Source: Streptococcus pseudopneumoniae
GTDB lineage: Bacteria; Bacillota; Bacilli; Lactobacillales; Streptococcaceae
Direction: 5' to 3'
Assembly: GCF_001074975.1 (NCBI RefSeq)
Contig: NZ_JUUO01000088.1
Coordinates: 31,491-95,490, forward strand
DNA: 64,000 nt
A model generated the notes under the pieces. It saw only the letters and a program-made list of their open reading frames with translations, had not been told where the DNA came from and did no database searches. Below are positions 47,271 through 55,623 of the stretch, piece after piece (within the stretch, counting starts at the first letter, position 1; every line of letters starts with the position of its first letter). Position numbers and translations under genes: made by a program.

Positions 47271-47306
47271 TGTATAAATAATACACCCATCCTCATCGTT
47301 TGTCAA
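47271..47306 (-). promoter_or_regulatory. Promoter of the lipoprotein-argG-argH operon with an operator-like palindrome
   Basis: On the minus strand TTGACA (47306-47301) and TATTAT (47283-47278) have 17-bp spacing. TGTAT-N5-ATACA (47271-47285) overlaps the -10 box, which suits repression by an ArgR-type regulator. Confidence 0.65.
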
Positions 47307-47446
47307 GCCCAAATTGAAAAAATTTTCAATTTGAAACAAAAAAACCTAGAAATAATACATAAAAATGTCATTCCTAGGCGTATTTATGCTATTTCTCTCT
47401 GGGAAACATGAGTATTCAGTCAGTTAAAAGAAGCGACTGAACGAAC

Positions 47447-48088
47447 TCATTTTCCCTTGCCCAATTCAATGATACGATGACATTGTTGGGCTACATAAGC
47501 ATCGTGGGTCACAATAATGACTGTTTTCCCCTCTCGATTCATCTCTAAGAGAAACTTCAAGACCAAATCTCTATTTTCAGGGTCCAGCGAACCTGTCGGT
47601 TCATCAGCTAAAATCAGCTGGCTGGGTTTTAAGATGGCTCTAGCCACTGCAATTCGTTGTTGTTCACCACCAGACAACTCGGAGACCTTTTGATGCAAAG
47701 TAGCTGGCAAACCTACTCTCTCTAAAATCCCTTCCACCTTTTTGAGCTTGTCTTTCTTAGACAATTTCACATATTTCAGTGCCAGCATAAGATTGTACTC
47801 GACCGTTTCATCATCAATCAGGGCAAAATTTTGAAATAGATAAGAGATATGTTCACGGATTATTGTTTGCGACTTAGCAGAATTGACCGCTAGATTTGTC
47901 TGACCAAAAATCTCATACCGTCCGCTATAATCACCATCTATCAAACCTAATAAATTTAACAAGGTCGACTTACCACTACCACTTTTTCCAACGATGGCAA
48001 CCAAATCTCCCTGATCAATCCTGAGAGATAAGTTATCCAAAATCACTTTTCCCCCAATGGTTTTGGTAATATTTTTCAACTCAATCAT
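47447..48088 (-). CDS. ABC transporter ATPase of a bacteriocin-type export operon
   Basis: A 213-residue ATPase of the MacB/LolD type. Walker A GKSGSGKSTL is near residue 34, signature ELSGGEQQR, and Walker B LILADEPTGSLD. It overlaps the DUF1430-type membrane gene by 4 nt, so both form one transporter. This pairing is typical of systems linked to lactococcin 972-like or other peptide exports. The exported substrate in this locus is not certain. Confidence 0.85.
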   Translation of the reverse strand: MIELKNITKTIGGKVILDNLSLRIDQGDLVAIVGKSGSGKSTLLNLLGLIDGDYSGRYEIFGQTNLAVNSAKSQTIIREHISYLFQNFALIDDETVEYNLMLALKYVKLSKKDKLKKVEGILERVGLPATLHQKVSELSGGEQQRIAVARAILKPSQLILADEPTGSLDPENRDLVLKFLLEMNREGKTVIIVTHDAYVAQQCHRIIELGKGK

Positions 48089-50193
48089 AAGATGCCCCCT
48101 TTCAATAACTCTACTAAACTTCTTTTCTCCATCCTAGAAGCCAAGGCTAGCACAAATAGTATATCCAAACATGTAAAACCTGCAAACAGTAGAAGTGGCA
48201 AGAGCGCATGGGCAAAGAAAATCAAGACTAGAAGAGGGAGACTATAGCCCAGCAAGAGCAGAACTAAGAGAGGACGGTAGCGATCGACCAGTTTCCACCC
48301 CATAAACTTCTTGGTAATGATATCCCTGCGCTTCAATAAGAAAGTTGTTACTAATAAGAAGTAGGAAATCATCATGCTAAGGAGACCAAACAAAGCAAAG
48401 AGTATATTAAGATTTCGAACTGCATCTCGATAAGAATCTACTTTCTCTTGTTGAATGGCTTGAATCGATGAAAATTTTAAATAATTCCCATCTGATAATT
48501 TCTCAACTAACTCCGTAATCACTTTTTGATTTTGTTCTGTATTTTCAACTTTCATCGGGTTGTTTAAACCTGTCGTTGACAAGCGAGTCTTTTCTTCCCA
48601 CATCATGTCTTGATCATTTACCAGACTAATGATTGGATTGTGGAGGTTTTCCTTTCGCTCATTATTATAAGGGAAGAAAGACCAATCTCCTTCATAGTAG
48701 GCAATTTCTACATCCATATCTTCTATCCTTTGCTTTTGCTGATCTTCATACCTCATAGAAAGATAGGCGATGGATTTTCCCAAGAACTGATTCTTGCCTT
48801 CTTGTTCTTTGTCACTGATTGGCAACAAAATCACCTTTTTAGTGCCGGTATCTGGTAACTTGAATCCCTTGCTCTTTAGAAAATTGCTATTAGCATAGTA
48901 AACATCTACATTATCAGGCAGTTGGTAGTTCTGCACTTGTTCAGCTTTGATGACTGGTTTGATAGGAAGACTGCTACTCTGCACATAGCCCGCCTGCGTT
49001 TTTTCTACCAAATCCTGATAAAATCTATAGAAATAATCTGTAGATTTCCCTGACCCTGCTAGCTCTTCTTGCCACAGATTATCATTGAGTTTGAAGGTTT
49101 CTAAGGTCAGGTAATTACCTTGACTTACCCACTGTTGCTGATAAGCAAGTTCTTTGTTTTCTTGTTCTAGACTTCTGCCCACCCCAATCAGTAAGGCCGT
49201 CAGTAAAATAGTTGTCCCTATTTTCATCACATAATTGAAGATAAGACCAAGTTTGACAGATGAAAAACCTTTCAACATGGAACTGACTGTCATTTTTTGA
49301 ATCATCAGGTAGGTCAGCCAACTGATGAACAAATACAACTGTAAAAGCAGAAATTGGGATAAGAGTAAACTTGGGAACAAAAGTTTTGGTCTGTAGTCCA
49401 GCACTAAAAATAGTCCCAAGTCAATGATAAGACTTCCACCCAAGAGAAGATAAAAATTAGTCTTTACAAAACCAGATAAAATCGCCCCGCTTTGAAAACC
49501 AAGTAACTTTTGAACCCCCACTCGTTTCATCTCCATCATCGGCTGATAAACTGTCATTAAAATCACAAGCAAGATTGCCAAGATAAAGATAATGATAGAT
49601 AGTAATAAAGCTTGATTTAGCACTCCAACCTGACTTCGGTAAGTGGGTTCTAATAACGTCGTCTTATCTATCTGGAAAAAATCACTCCACTTTTGTAGAA
49701 TGGTATCACGATCTATCTCTTTGCTGGAGGTAATCATGTAGCGTCCATTTACAGTATGGGATTTATCCTCAATATAAGATTGGAAGGTCTGGAGTCGAAT
49801 GAGTTTCACCTTTAAAAAGGTGGGAATGGTTCCTAGATTATTGGGAAGGTCCTGGTTGCTGTAGACTCCCTTCTCATTCTTTGAAAAATCAAGAGAAGTC
49901 AAACCGAACTCCTGATAGGGGAAGGTTTCCTTATCAAAAACACCAGCCTTGACTGCCTCATCTCCATTATCTACTTTGATAATAGAGACCTTGTCTTGGC
50001 TTGCAACCTCTTCAAAAAACTGGAGAATAGTTTCTGTCGGTTTAGTGACATCTTTCAAGTACAAGTCAAATGAATAAGTTGTCTTGCCCATCTCCTGAAT
50101 CCGCACTATTTCTCGTGTAACATTTACATTCAGGACAAAAAATGTAGTACACAGCAAGAGCAGGAGCATACAAAGATGACTGATTTTTTTCAT
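48085..50193 (-). CDS. DUF1430-type bacteriocin-associated FtsX-like permease
   Basis: A 702-residue membrane protein. There is one N-terminal helix (residues 7-25), a large extracellular part, three helices around residues 195-310, a further helix near 320, a second large extracellular part, and three C-terminal helices (590-690). This FtsX/MacB-like arrangement matches bacteriocin-associated integral membrane proteins (DUF1430). GGGAGG precedes the ATG. It likely couples ATP hydrolysis by the next gene product to peptide export or resistance. Confidence 0.82.
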   Translation of the reverse strand: MKKISHLCMLLLLLCTTFFVLNVNVTREIVRIQEMGKTTYSFDLYLKDVTKPTETILQFFEEVASQDKVSIIKVDNGDEAVKAGVFDKETFPYQEFGLTSLDFSKNEKGVYSNQDLPNNLGTIPTFLKVKLIRLQTFQSYIEDKSHTVNGRYMITSSKEIDRDTILQKWSDFFQIDKTTLLEPTYRSQVGVLNQALLLSIIIFILAILLVILMTVYQPMMEMKRVGVQKLLGFQSGAILSGFVKTNFYLLLGGSLIIDLGLFLVLDYRPKLLFPSLLLSQFLLLQLYLFISWLTYLMIQKMTVSSMLKGFSSVKLGLIFNYVMKIGTTILLTALLIGVGRSLEQENKELAYQQQWVSQGNYLTLETFKLNDNLWQEELAGSGKSTDYFYRFYQDLVEKTQAGYVQSSSLPIKPVIKAEQVQNYQLPDNVDVYYANSNFLKSKGFKLPDTGTKKVILLPISDKEQEGKNQFLGKSIAYLSMRYEDQQKQRIEDMDVEIAYYEGDWSFFPYNNERKENLHNPIISLVNDQDMMWEEKTRLSTTGLNNPMKVENTEQNQKVITELVEKLSDGNYLKFSSIQAIQQEKVDSYRDAVRNLNILFALFGLLSMMISYFLLVTTFLLKRRDIITKKFMGWKLVDRYRPLLVLLLLGYSLPLLVLIFFAHALLPLLLFAGFTCLDILFVLALASRMEKRSLVELLKGGIL

Positions 50194-50242
50194 AGAGATA
50201 CCTCCCGTGAAGAGACGAAAGCGAGATAGGTGCAGGTACTTT

Positions 50243-50398
50243 TTATTTTTTACTAAATTTTAAATAGGTGTAAATAAATCCTGCACTTATAGCCAAAGTT
50301 GTCCACCATTTAAAATCAATATGTAAAAGTGAAAAGATTATAAAACTGATGATTAGCGAGGCTAAAATATAAACAATGATTAAAATTTTATTTTTCAT
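50243..50398 (-). CDS. 51-residue two-helix membrane peptide
   Basis: A short ORF (MKNKILIIVYILASLIIS start) with AGAAAGG 8 nt before the ATG. Two hydrophobic helices flank a central HIDFKWW. It ends LKFSKK just 50 bp before the DUF1430 gene and lies in the same operon. It may be an immunity or accessory protein; I do not recognise a family. Confidence 0.5.
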   Translation of the reverse strand: MKNKILIIVYILASLIISFIIFSLLHIDFKWWTTLAISAGFIYTYLKFSKK

Positions 50399-50478
50399 AG
50401 GAATTGCCTTTCTGAATGGATTCTAGTGTTTACAGCTCATTTGTAAAGTTTACAATAAACAACTAGGGCAATTGGCTA

Positions 50479-51066
50479 TCAGAATGTCCGTTTATCTGTC
50501 AATAATCCGAGAAAATCTTGTCGTTTCAAGTCGGAGAAATGTTTGGTAGAAAGACTTCCTTTTTGAAGTCCATCATCTCTAACCTGCAAATAATAGCTAT
50601 GTTGGCTTGTTTTAATTGTCAAAAAATCGCCAAATACAAAAAATTTTTTCCAGTTACGAATCTCAAATTCTTTCATCTCTGATTTTGGAATGCGGATAAG
50701 TCCTTGCCGCAAATCACGATGATGCTCACTTGTGAAAGTCATCCCATTCCCAAGATTTCTTATCAGTAGTTCATCTGGAGTTACCATCACCAGCGCTATT
50801 TTAGTTAAGAAAATTTCAACTGTTGGTGGTAAAATCGCCAAATCAAACCAGGGATGTAGGTAACGATAGGCTAAGAAATAATGAGGCTCCTCACCCAATC
50901 CTAGTTGTTTATATAAGGCCTTGACCTCACTATCTAACCTCGCTTCAAAAGACACATCCGAATGCTCTTCTTCCTTCTTCTGATTAACATAACTCACCCA
51001 AACTAGGAAACCTATAAAGACTATGCTAAATAGTCCTGATAAGATATATTTTAAATTGTAGTTCAT
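50479..51066 (-). CDS. Membrane-anchored protein of unknown function
   Basis: A 195-residue protein with one N-terminal membrane anchor (about residues 8-27) and a soluble remainder. The C-terminal two-thirds look beta-rich and PH-like (EIFLTKIALVMVTPDELLIR, FEIRNWKKFFVFGDFLTI). AGGAGG precedes the ATG. It sits in the small-peptide/ABC operon. Comparable membrane-PH proteins can accompany bacteriocin systems, but the role is unknown. Confidence 0.6.
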   Translation of the reverse strand: MNYNLKYILSGLFSIVFIGFLVWVSYVNQKKEEEHSDVSFEARLDSEVKALYKQLGLGEEPHYFLAYRYLHPWFDLAILPPTVEIFLTKIALVMVTPDELLIRNLGNGMTFTSEHHRDLRQGLIRIPKSEMKEFEIRNWKKFFVFGDFLTIKTSQHSYYLQVRDDGLQKGSLSTKHFSDLKRQDFLGLLTDKRTF

Positions 51067-51111
51067 TACTTAACCTCCTGATTCACGCCTCTGCCTAAAA
51101 CAGAGGCCTAT

Positions 51112-51225
51112 CTATTTTGAAAATAGTTCCATAACAATTTTAAATAAGAATGGCGTCATTAAAATGAGGATAGTTCCTATCACAAATATCACGACTACTC
51201 GAACAAGGTCCTTATTTTTAAACAT
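51112..51225 (-). CDS. 37-residue hydrophobic peptide, first ORF of the exporter operon
   Basis: A short ORF (MFKNKDLVRVVVIFVIGTIL start, ending ELFSK) with GGGGTGG 6 nt before its ATG. It is one membrane helix with basic N-terminus. It starts 175 bp from the rgg relic and is divergent from it. This is the same geometry as the 28-residue peptide and the intact rgg at 54527/54711. It might be a signal peptide, a small membrane subunit or a bacteriocin-like peptide. Confidence 0.45.
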   Translation of the reverse strand: MFKNKDLVRVVVIFVIGTILILMTPFLFKIVMELFSK

Positions 51226-51300
51226 TTTCCACCCCTTTTCTAGCTGCATCATAATACTATTAAGACCATTTTAAAATTACACCAAGATTTTTCACAAACT

Positions 51301-51426
51301 TATTTTAGCTTTCTTTTCTACTTTTTATATTACTATGATACAATATTTTTAATAGGATTTTATTATTTGTTAACTTTTTTCACAAAAAGGAGAAAGCCCA
51401 TGCGTTATGATTTCGGAAAAGTATAT
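51301..51426 (+). repeat. Left copy of the rgg promoter/start duplication
   Basis: This stretch matches 54613-54736 at roughly 90 percent by eye with one 1-nt gap; weaker similarity extends left to about 51267. It includes a TACAATATTTTTAAT promoter-like segment, GTTAACTTTTTTCAC, an AAAAGGAGAAA ribosome site and the first eight codons of rgg. Confidence 0.85.
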
Positions 51427-51429
51427 TGA
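51400..51429 (+). pseudogene. rgg relic: ribosome site plus nine codons
   Basis: ATG 51400 encodes MRYDFGKVY and then a TGA stop at 51427-51429. The intact gene at 54711 begins with the same nine residues and continues for 287. Sequence after the stop is unrelated and leads into the ABC cassette. It is therefore a duplication remnant; it could still be translated as a nonapeptide. Confidence 0.8.
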
Positions 51430-51462
51430 AAGACCTATAATAAAGTTAGCCAGCTACCATTA

Positions 51463-52110
51463 CTAAAAGTTAGATGTCTTAACTAATTTACCGTTTTTCA
51501 ATTCAAGAACAATATCAGATAATACTTCAATATCCTCTTTATTGTGAGATGTGACCAACATAGTAATATGATTCTTTCGAGCATAACTCTTAATTATTTT
51601 TCTAAGTTCTTCTACACCTTCATAGTCCATACTATTAAATGGTTCATCTAGGAGTAAAATCTTAGGATTTTCCATCAATGCTTGGGCAATCCCTAATCTT
51701 TGTAGCATGCCTAATGAATAATTTTTTACTTTTACATCTTTATCCTGATATAAACCTACCTTATTCAATACTTCCTCAATCTCTTTCTTAGTAATTTTAT
51801 TTTTGATTGCAGCTAATTGCTCTAAATTCTCTAATGCAGTTAGGCTAGGCAAAAATCCCGGATGTTCAATAAGTAACCCTACATCAAGTGGCATAGAACC
51901 ATTTTCCCCAACAATTACACTCCCAATTGTAATCTTACCAGTAGTAGGTTTCATTAATCCTGAAAGCATTTTAAATAATACACTTTTCCCGCATCCATTG
52001 GTTCCTACAATTCCATATATTTTACCTGATTCAAAAACATAACTAACATCATCTATAACATACTTTTTCCCAAATATTTTTGAAAGATGATCTACTTTTA
52101 TACAATTCAT
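51463..52110 (-). CDS. ABC transporter ATPase of the secreted-peptide cassette
   Basis: A 215-residue ATPase started at 52110, where TAAGGAG lies 7 nt upstream; an upstream frame overlaps the permease gene and lacks a site. Walker A is GTNGCGKSVLFKML (Ser-Val in place of Ser-Thr), signature YSLGMLQRLGIA, and Walker B ILLLDEPFNSMD. It belongs to the bacteriocin/lantibiotic-type resistance or export ATPases. It ends an AT-rich four-gene cassette with two permeases and a secreted small protein. Confidence 0.82.
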   Translation of the reverse strand: MNCIKVDHLSKIFGKKYVIDDVSYVFESGKIYGIVGTNGCGKSVLFKMLSGLMKPTTGKITIGSVIVGENGSMPLDVGLLIEHPGFLPSLTALENLEQLAAIKNKITKKEIEEVLNKVGLYQDKDVKVKNYSLGMLQRLGIAQALMENPKILLLDEPFNSMDYEGVEELRKIIKSYARKNHITMLVTSHNKEDIEVLSDIVLELKNGKLVKTSNF

Positions 52111-52123
52111 ACGTTTCAACTCC

Positions 52124-52930
52124 TTACTCATTTTGATACTGCTTACTTCCTTTAGGTAATGCAATATCTTTATTTTCAAATATTTTAAAATTTAATAGAA
52201 GCAACATTGCATCAACAAATACCAATATCCCACATCTACCAATGAAATTTATGCCGTAACCATACACTGAACCAGAAATGGAAAACAATGAAAATGCTCT
52301 CAGATGTTCTCCTAAAAAGCCCAATGTTGAACCCGCCATTATAATCAAAATGCCCGTATAGATAACAAATACTAACGATTGTGATATTCTAAACTGTGTT
52401 AAAAGTGCATGGAGCAGGGAAAAGAAATATAGCAATAATCCTTGTAAAATTATTATCTTTCCTATCTCATAAATTACTATATTCGTTTCAAAATTTCCAA
52501 ATAAATACGTTTCTGAAAATTTTTTTGTGGCTGTTGAAATGCCAATGCCAAAGTTAGAATCTCCTATTCCTACTATAGTGGAAAATATACAAATACTAAC
52601 CACATAATAAATCACACTTTTCAAAATTTTAAAATGCTTATTTCTATAAAAATCATTTCTACTTGAATACCTACTTAGTACAAAAAATATATTTTGTTCA
52701 ACTGGGCTTTGTAGCATCATTATGAAAGCTAATAAAAACGGAAATGTGAAATATCCAGTATAGGAATCATTAAACATGACAAGAATCAGCTCACCAAAAT
52801 GAAAATTCCCAAATTTATATTTCAATACTATCAGCTGACTAAAATTTGCTAATATAGCAAAAGCAACTAATAAATATATAAAACCTATATAAAAATCTTC
52901 TTTATTTTTTAATTCTTTAAATTTCTTCAT
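52124..52930 (-). CDS. ABC permease of the secreted-peptide cassette (downstream copy)
   Basis: A 268-residue protein with about six hydrophobic helices and no globular domain. It looks like the DUF2705/ABC-2-type membrane subunits that accompany small secreted peptides in Gram-positives. It overlaps the other permease gene by 14 nt and precedes the ATPase by 13 bp. The region is strikingly AT-rich. Confidence 0.7.
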   Translation of the reverse strand: MKKFKELKNKEDFYIGFIYLLVAFAILANFSQLIVLKYKFGNFHFGELILVMFNDSYTGYFTFPFLLAFIMMLQSPVEQNIFFVLSRYSSRNDFYRNKHFKILKSVIYYVVSICIFSTIVGIGDSNFGIGISTATKKFSETYLFGNFETNIVIYEIGKIIILQGLLLYFFSLLHALLTQFRISQSLVFVIYTGILIIMAGSTLGFLGEHLRAFSLFSISGSVYGYGINFIGRCGILVFVDAMLLLLNFKIFENKDIALPKGSKQYQNE

Positions 52931-53708
52931 CAGTTTCTATATCCCTTTTAAATTTTTTATACGATATCCAATATGATATTACTACTATAAGGATTAAGTA
53001 TACAAAAACAAATATTACGCTTATTCCTTTTACTCTTGAAACATCAAAAATTGCCATTGGTTCAATTTTAGTAAGACCTAAAAACATCGCAAACAATGAT
53101 CCTATTGTCGTTAAAATAAATGGGGATAACCATGCAACAAATTTGCTCTTAATAAAATATGACATCGCCAATCCAACACTACTATATGCAACGCCAACAA
53201 AGGAACAATGTAAAATGATTATTACTACATAAAATAACGGAGATGTCCTCACTGCTGACTCATAAATAGAAACTTTTGTTATTGCATAATAAGCATCCAT
53301 ATTTATACTTCTATTAAAAAATAAAATTGACATTATCAAGAATAATAACATTCCAAAAATAAATGTTGTAAATGATATGAATCCATTGATTATAAAAATA
53401 GAATTAAAATACTGTTTATATCCCATCCTTGATACAATATATTTCATTGTTCCACTTTTTCTATTTTCGATATGCTGTGACGCAAAAGGAATTGTTGCAA
53501 TAAGAGGTGCCAAAACTATTAACAACGACCTATCACCATTATAACCTTGTAAAAATGCCACAATATAATCGTGATTAAAAAAATACTCCATCCCCTCTTC
53601 AATAAATGCACTTACAGAAAATATCATAGAAGTTAAAATAATTAATATTGCTAAAAAGAATTGCTTATTTTTCATCCCTTTTAAAAACATACTGACCTTG
53701 TAATCCAT
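52917..53708 (-). CDS. ABC permease of the secreted-peptide cassette (upstream copy)
   Basis: A 263-residue membrane protein with about six helices, including the pattern PFASQHIENRKSGTMKYIVSRMGYKQYF after helix 2 (a cytoplasmic coupling-type loop). It resembles YydJ/ABC-2-like peptide transport subunits. It starts 73 bp after the secreted protein gene with a GGAGAGAAG ribosome site. With its partner it probably forms a heterodimeric channel with the 51463 ATPase. Confidence 0.7.
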   Translation of the reverse strand: MDYKVSMFLKGMKNKQFFLAILIILTSMIFSVSAFIEEGMEYFFNHDYIVAFLQGYNGDRSLLIVLAPLIATIPFASQHIENRKSGTMKYIVSRMGYKQYFNSIFIINGFISFTTFIFGMLLFLIMSILFFNRSINMDAYYAITKVSIYESAVRTSPLFYVVIIILHCSFVGVAYSSVGLAMSYFIKSKFVAWLSPFILTTIGSLFAMFLGLTKIEPMAIFDVSRVKGISVIFVFVYLILIVVISYWISYKKFKRDIETDEEI

Positions 53709-53781
53709 ACTTCTCTCCTATAAAACAAATGGGATGAGCGAACATGCTCACCCCCAAATATACAAACCTATATTCTAGCTC

Positions 53782-54183
53782 TTAATACTCATCAGGACTC
53801 CATGAACCGCTGGTTTGAACTTTAACATATGTTGCGAACCCTGTCCATCCACCCAATCTAAGATTAGATCCTTCTGCATCTGATGGACTATTATAATTCA
53901 AATAAATCCTATCTCCACTGCCTGCAGAATATGTATGTGTCATTTGAGCGTCACCTCTAAAAATAGCACAGTGCATTGTATAACCACCACCGATTGATGT
54001 ATTATTATTTACTCCTCTTGATTGATTTGTTTTATATAATGAGTCAGTCACTGTACGACCTCCGAATCTCGGCATAATCATATCGTAGTCCGAAATTTCT
54101 CTAGCAGAGACAGCCATTGCACCAATCATTAACGTAGCACATATACTTGCAAATAACTTTGTTTTAGTATCTAGTTTTTTCAT
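53782..54183 (-). CDS. Small secreted bacteriocin-like protein (possibly DUF2712)
   Basis: A 133-residue precursor. The start at 54183 gives a classical signal peptide (KKLDTKTKLFASICATLMIG, cleavage after AVSA near residue 26). The mature part has MPRFGGRTVTDSLYKTNQSR, an NNNTSIGGG turn, one cysteine (MHCAIFRGD) and a Trp-rich end (GGWTGFATYVKV, GSWSPDEY). There is no double-glycine leader. It is reminiscent of lactococcin 972-like or DUF2712 proteins; I am not sure which. It heads the permease-permease-ATPase cassette. Confidence 0.65.
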   Translation of the reverse strand: MKKLDTKTKLFASICATLMIGAMAVSAREISDYDMIMPRFGGRTVTDSLYKTNQSRGVNNNTSIGGGYTMHCAIFRGDAQMTHTYSAGSGDRIYLNYNSPSDAEGSNLRLGGWTGFATYVKVQTSGSWSPDEY

Positions 54184-54440
54184 TATTACAATCCAATCCT
54201 TTCGCTCCACTTACGACACAATACAAAATGAAAAACATGTTGTATTGTGTTGTTTTCTTTAATTTGGGATATGATATACTTTCTGTGAAACCAAATATGA
54301 TAAACTAAAAATCAAAATTATAATGAATTCAAATTTATAGAATAACTACCTTAAAACGAAATTAACATTCACAGAAAATCTTATGTAATCACTAAATAAT
54401 CCATTGGACTCACCTTCCTTTCATTTTTACAACTAGCGCA

Positions 54441-54527
54441 TTATATCGGCCATTTCCATGGGAAAACCGTAGCAATGCTGAATAAGAAAGCAAGAATAAC
54501 TAAAAAGCGAAAAACTTTTTTATTCAT
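54441..54527 (-). CDS. 28-residue peptide ending FPWKWPI, candidate Rgg pheromone
   Basis: A short ORF (MNKKVFRFLVILAFLFSIAT start) with GGAGGG 8 nt before its ATG. A basic N-terminus and hydrophobic middle are followed by the tail VFPWKWPI with a Trp-x-Trp motif. It is divergent from the intact rgg, whose ATG is 184 bp away. From memory, Rgg-type RtgR regulators in pneumococcus respond to RtgS peptides with a Trp-x-Trp motif near this chromosomal position, so this is a good RtgS-like candidate. Confidence 0.6.
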   Translation of the reverse strand: MNKKVFRFLVILAFLFSIATVFPWKWPI

Positions 54528-54612
54528 ACTTTTTCCCTCCTCCCTGTATTTTGTATCTACAGTATACCTCTTCTTTACTCTATTTTAAAATTAGTTAACT
54601 TTTTTCACACAT

Positions 54613-54736
54613 TATTTTAGTTTTCTTTTTTACTATTCCTGTTACTATGATACAATATTTTTAATTGGATTTTATTATTTGTTAACTTTTTTCACGAAAA
54701 GGAGAAAATCATGCGTTATGATTTCGGAAAGGTCTA
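54613..54736 (+). repeat. Right copy of the rgg promoter/start duplication
   Basis: Matches 51301-51426, including promoter-like sequence, ribosome site and the first codons of the intact rgg. Weaker similarity extends left to about 54579. The two copies are in direct orientation 3.3 kb apart and bracket the secreted-peptide/ABC cassette and the 28-residue peptide. Confidence 0.85.
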
Positions 54737-55574
54737 TAAAGAAATACGTGAGTCAAAAGGCTTGACCCAAGAAGAGGTCTGTGGAAATGTCCTCTCAAGA
54801 ACCAGCCTATCAAAGATTGAAAGTGGCAAGGCAACTCCCAAATATGAAAATATGGAGTTTCTTCTCCGGCAAATCAATATGAGTTTTGAAGAGTTTGACT
54901 ATATCTGCCACCTCTATCAACCGAGCCAACGAACAGAAATCATGCAAACCTATCTCAATATGAGCTCAACCCTAGGGACTAGTGAACTCGAAAAACTATT
55001 TCAAAAATGCCAAGACTATCTCAAAACCCACCACGACCTGCCTATAGAAGAAATAAAGGATATGCTGGAAATTGTCATCCATATCCGTCAACATGGTACA
55101 GAGCAACTGTCAGACCAAGTGAAACAGATTGTCAAAAAACTTTGGGAAAAAATTGAAAAACAAGATACATGGTATGAAAATGACCTAAAAATCCTCAATA
55201 CCATCCTTTTCAGCTTTCCTATTGAACACCTCCATCTCATCACTGGAAAAATCTTGCAACGCTTGGAAGTCTATAAAAACTACCAACATTTATATGACTT
55301 ACGAATGGCAATCCTACTCAATCTGTCCACCATTTACTTATACCATCAAGACAAAAACATGTGTCAACAAATCTGCTATACTTTACTAGAGGACGCTAAG
55401 AACAAGAAAAGCTACGATAGGCTTGCTATCTGCTATGTCCGTATCGGGATTTGTAGGGATGAGGCTAGACTTATCCAAAAAGGTTTCTCACTTCTAGAGC
55501 TGACCGAGGAAACTTCTATGCTGTCTCATCTCAAAAAAGAAGTAGAGATCTATTACCAAGCGAAGGAAAAATAA
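54711..55574 (+). CDS. Rgg/MutR-family regulator (RtgR-like candidate)
   Basis: A 287-residue Rgg protein. The XRE helix-turn-helix is at residues 8-62 (IRESKGLTQEEVCGNVLSRTSLSKIE). The C-terminal helical repeat domain begins near residue 70 and is expected to bind an imported short peptide. AAAAGGAGAAA precedes the ATG. It is divergent from the 28-residue peptide and, through the duplicated copy, from the exporter operon at 51225-47447. It probably activates those peptide/transport genes. Confidence 0.82.
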   Translation: MRYDFGKVYKEIRESKGLTQEEVCGNVLSRTSLSKIESGKATPKYENMEFLLRQINMSFEEFDYICHLYQPSQRTEIMQTYLNMSSTLGTSELEKLFQKCQDYLKTHHDLPIEEIKDMLEIVIHIRQHGTEQLSDQVKQIVKKLWEKIEKQDTWYENDLKILNTILFSFPIEHLHLITGKILQRLEVYKNYQHLYDLRMAILLNLSTIYLYHQDKNMCQQICYTLLEDAKNKKSYDRLAICYVRIGICRDEARLIQKGFSLLELTEETSMLSHLKKEVEIYYQAKEK

Positions 55575-55600
55575 AAAGTCGAGGGGATTCCTCGACTTTT
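55574..55600. terminator. Bidirectional terminator between rgg and the LysM gene
   Basis: AAAAGTCGAGG (55574-55584), 5-nt loop, CCTCGACTTTT (55590-55600), shared by convergent genes. Confidence 0.85.
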
Positions 55601-55623
55601 ACATATTATTTGTTCGTTATTTC

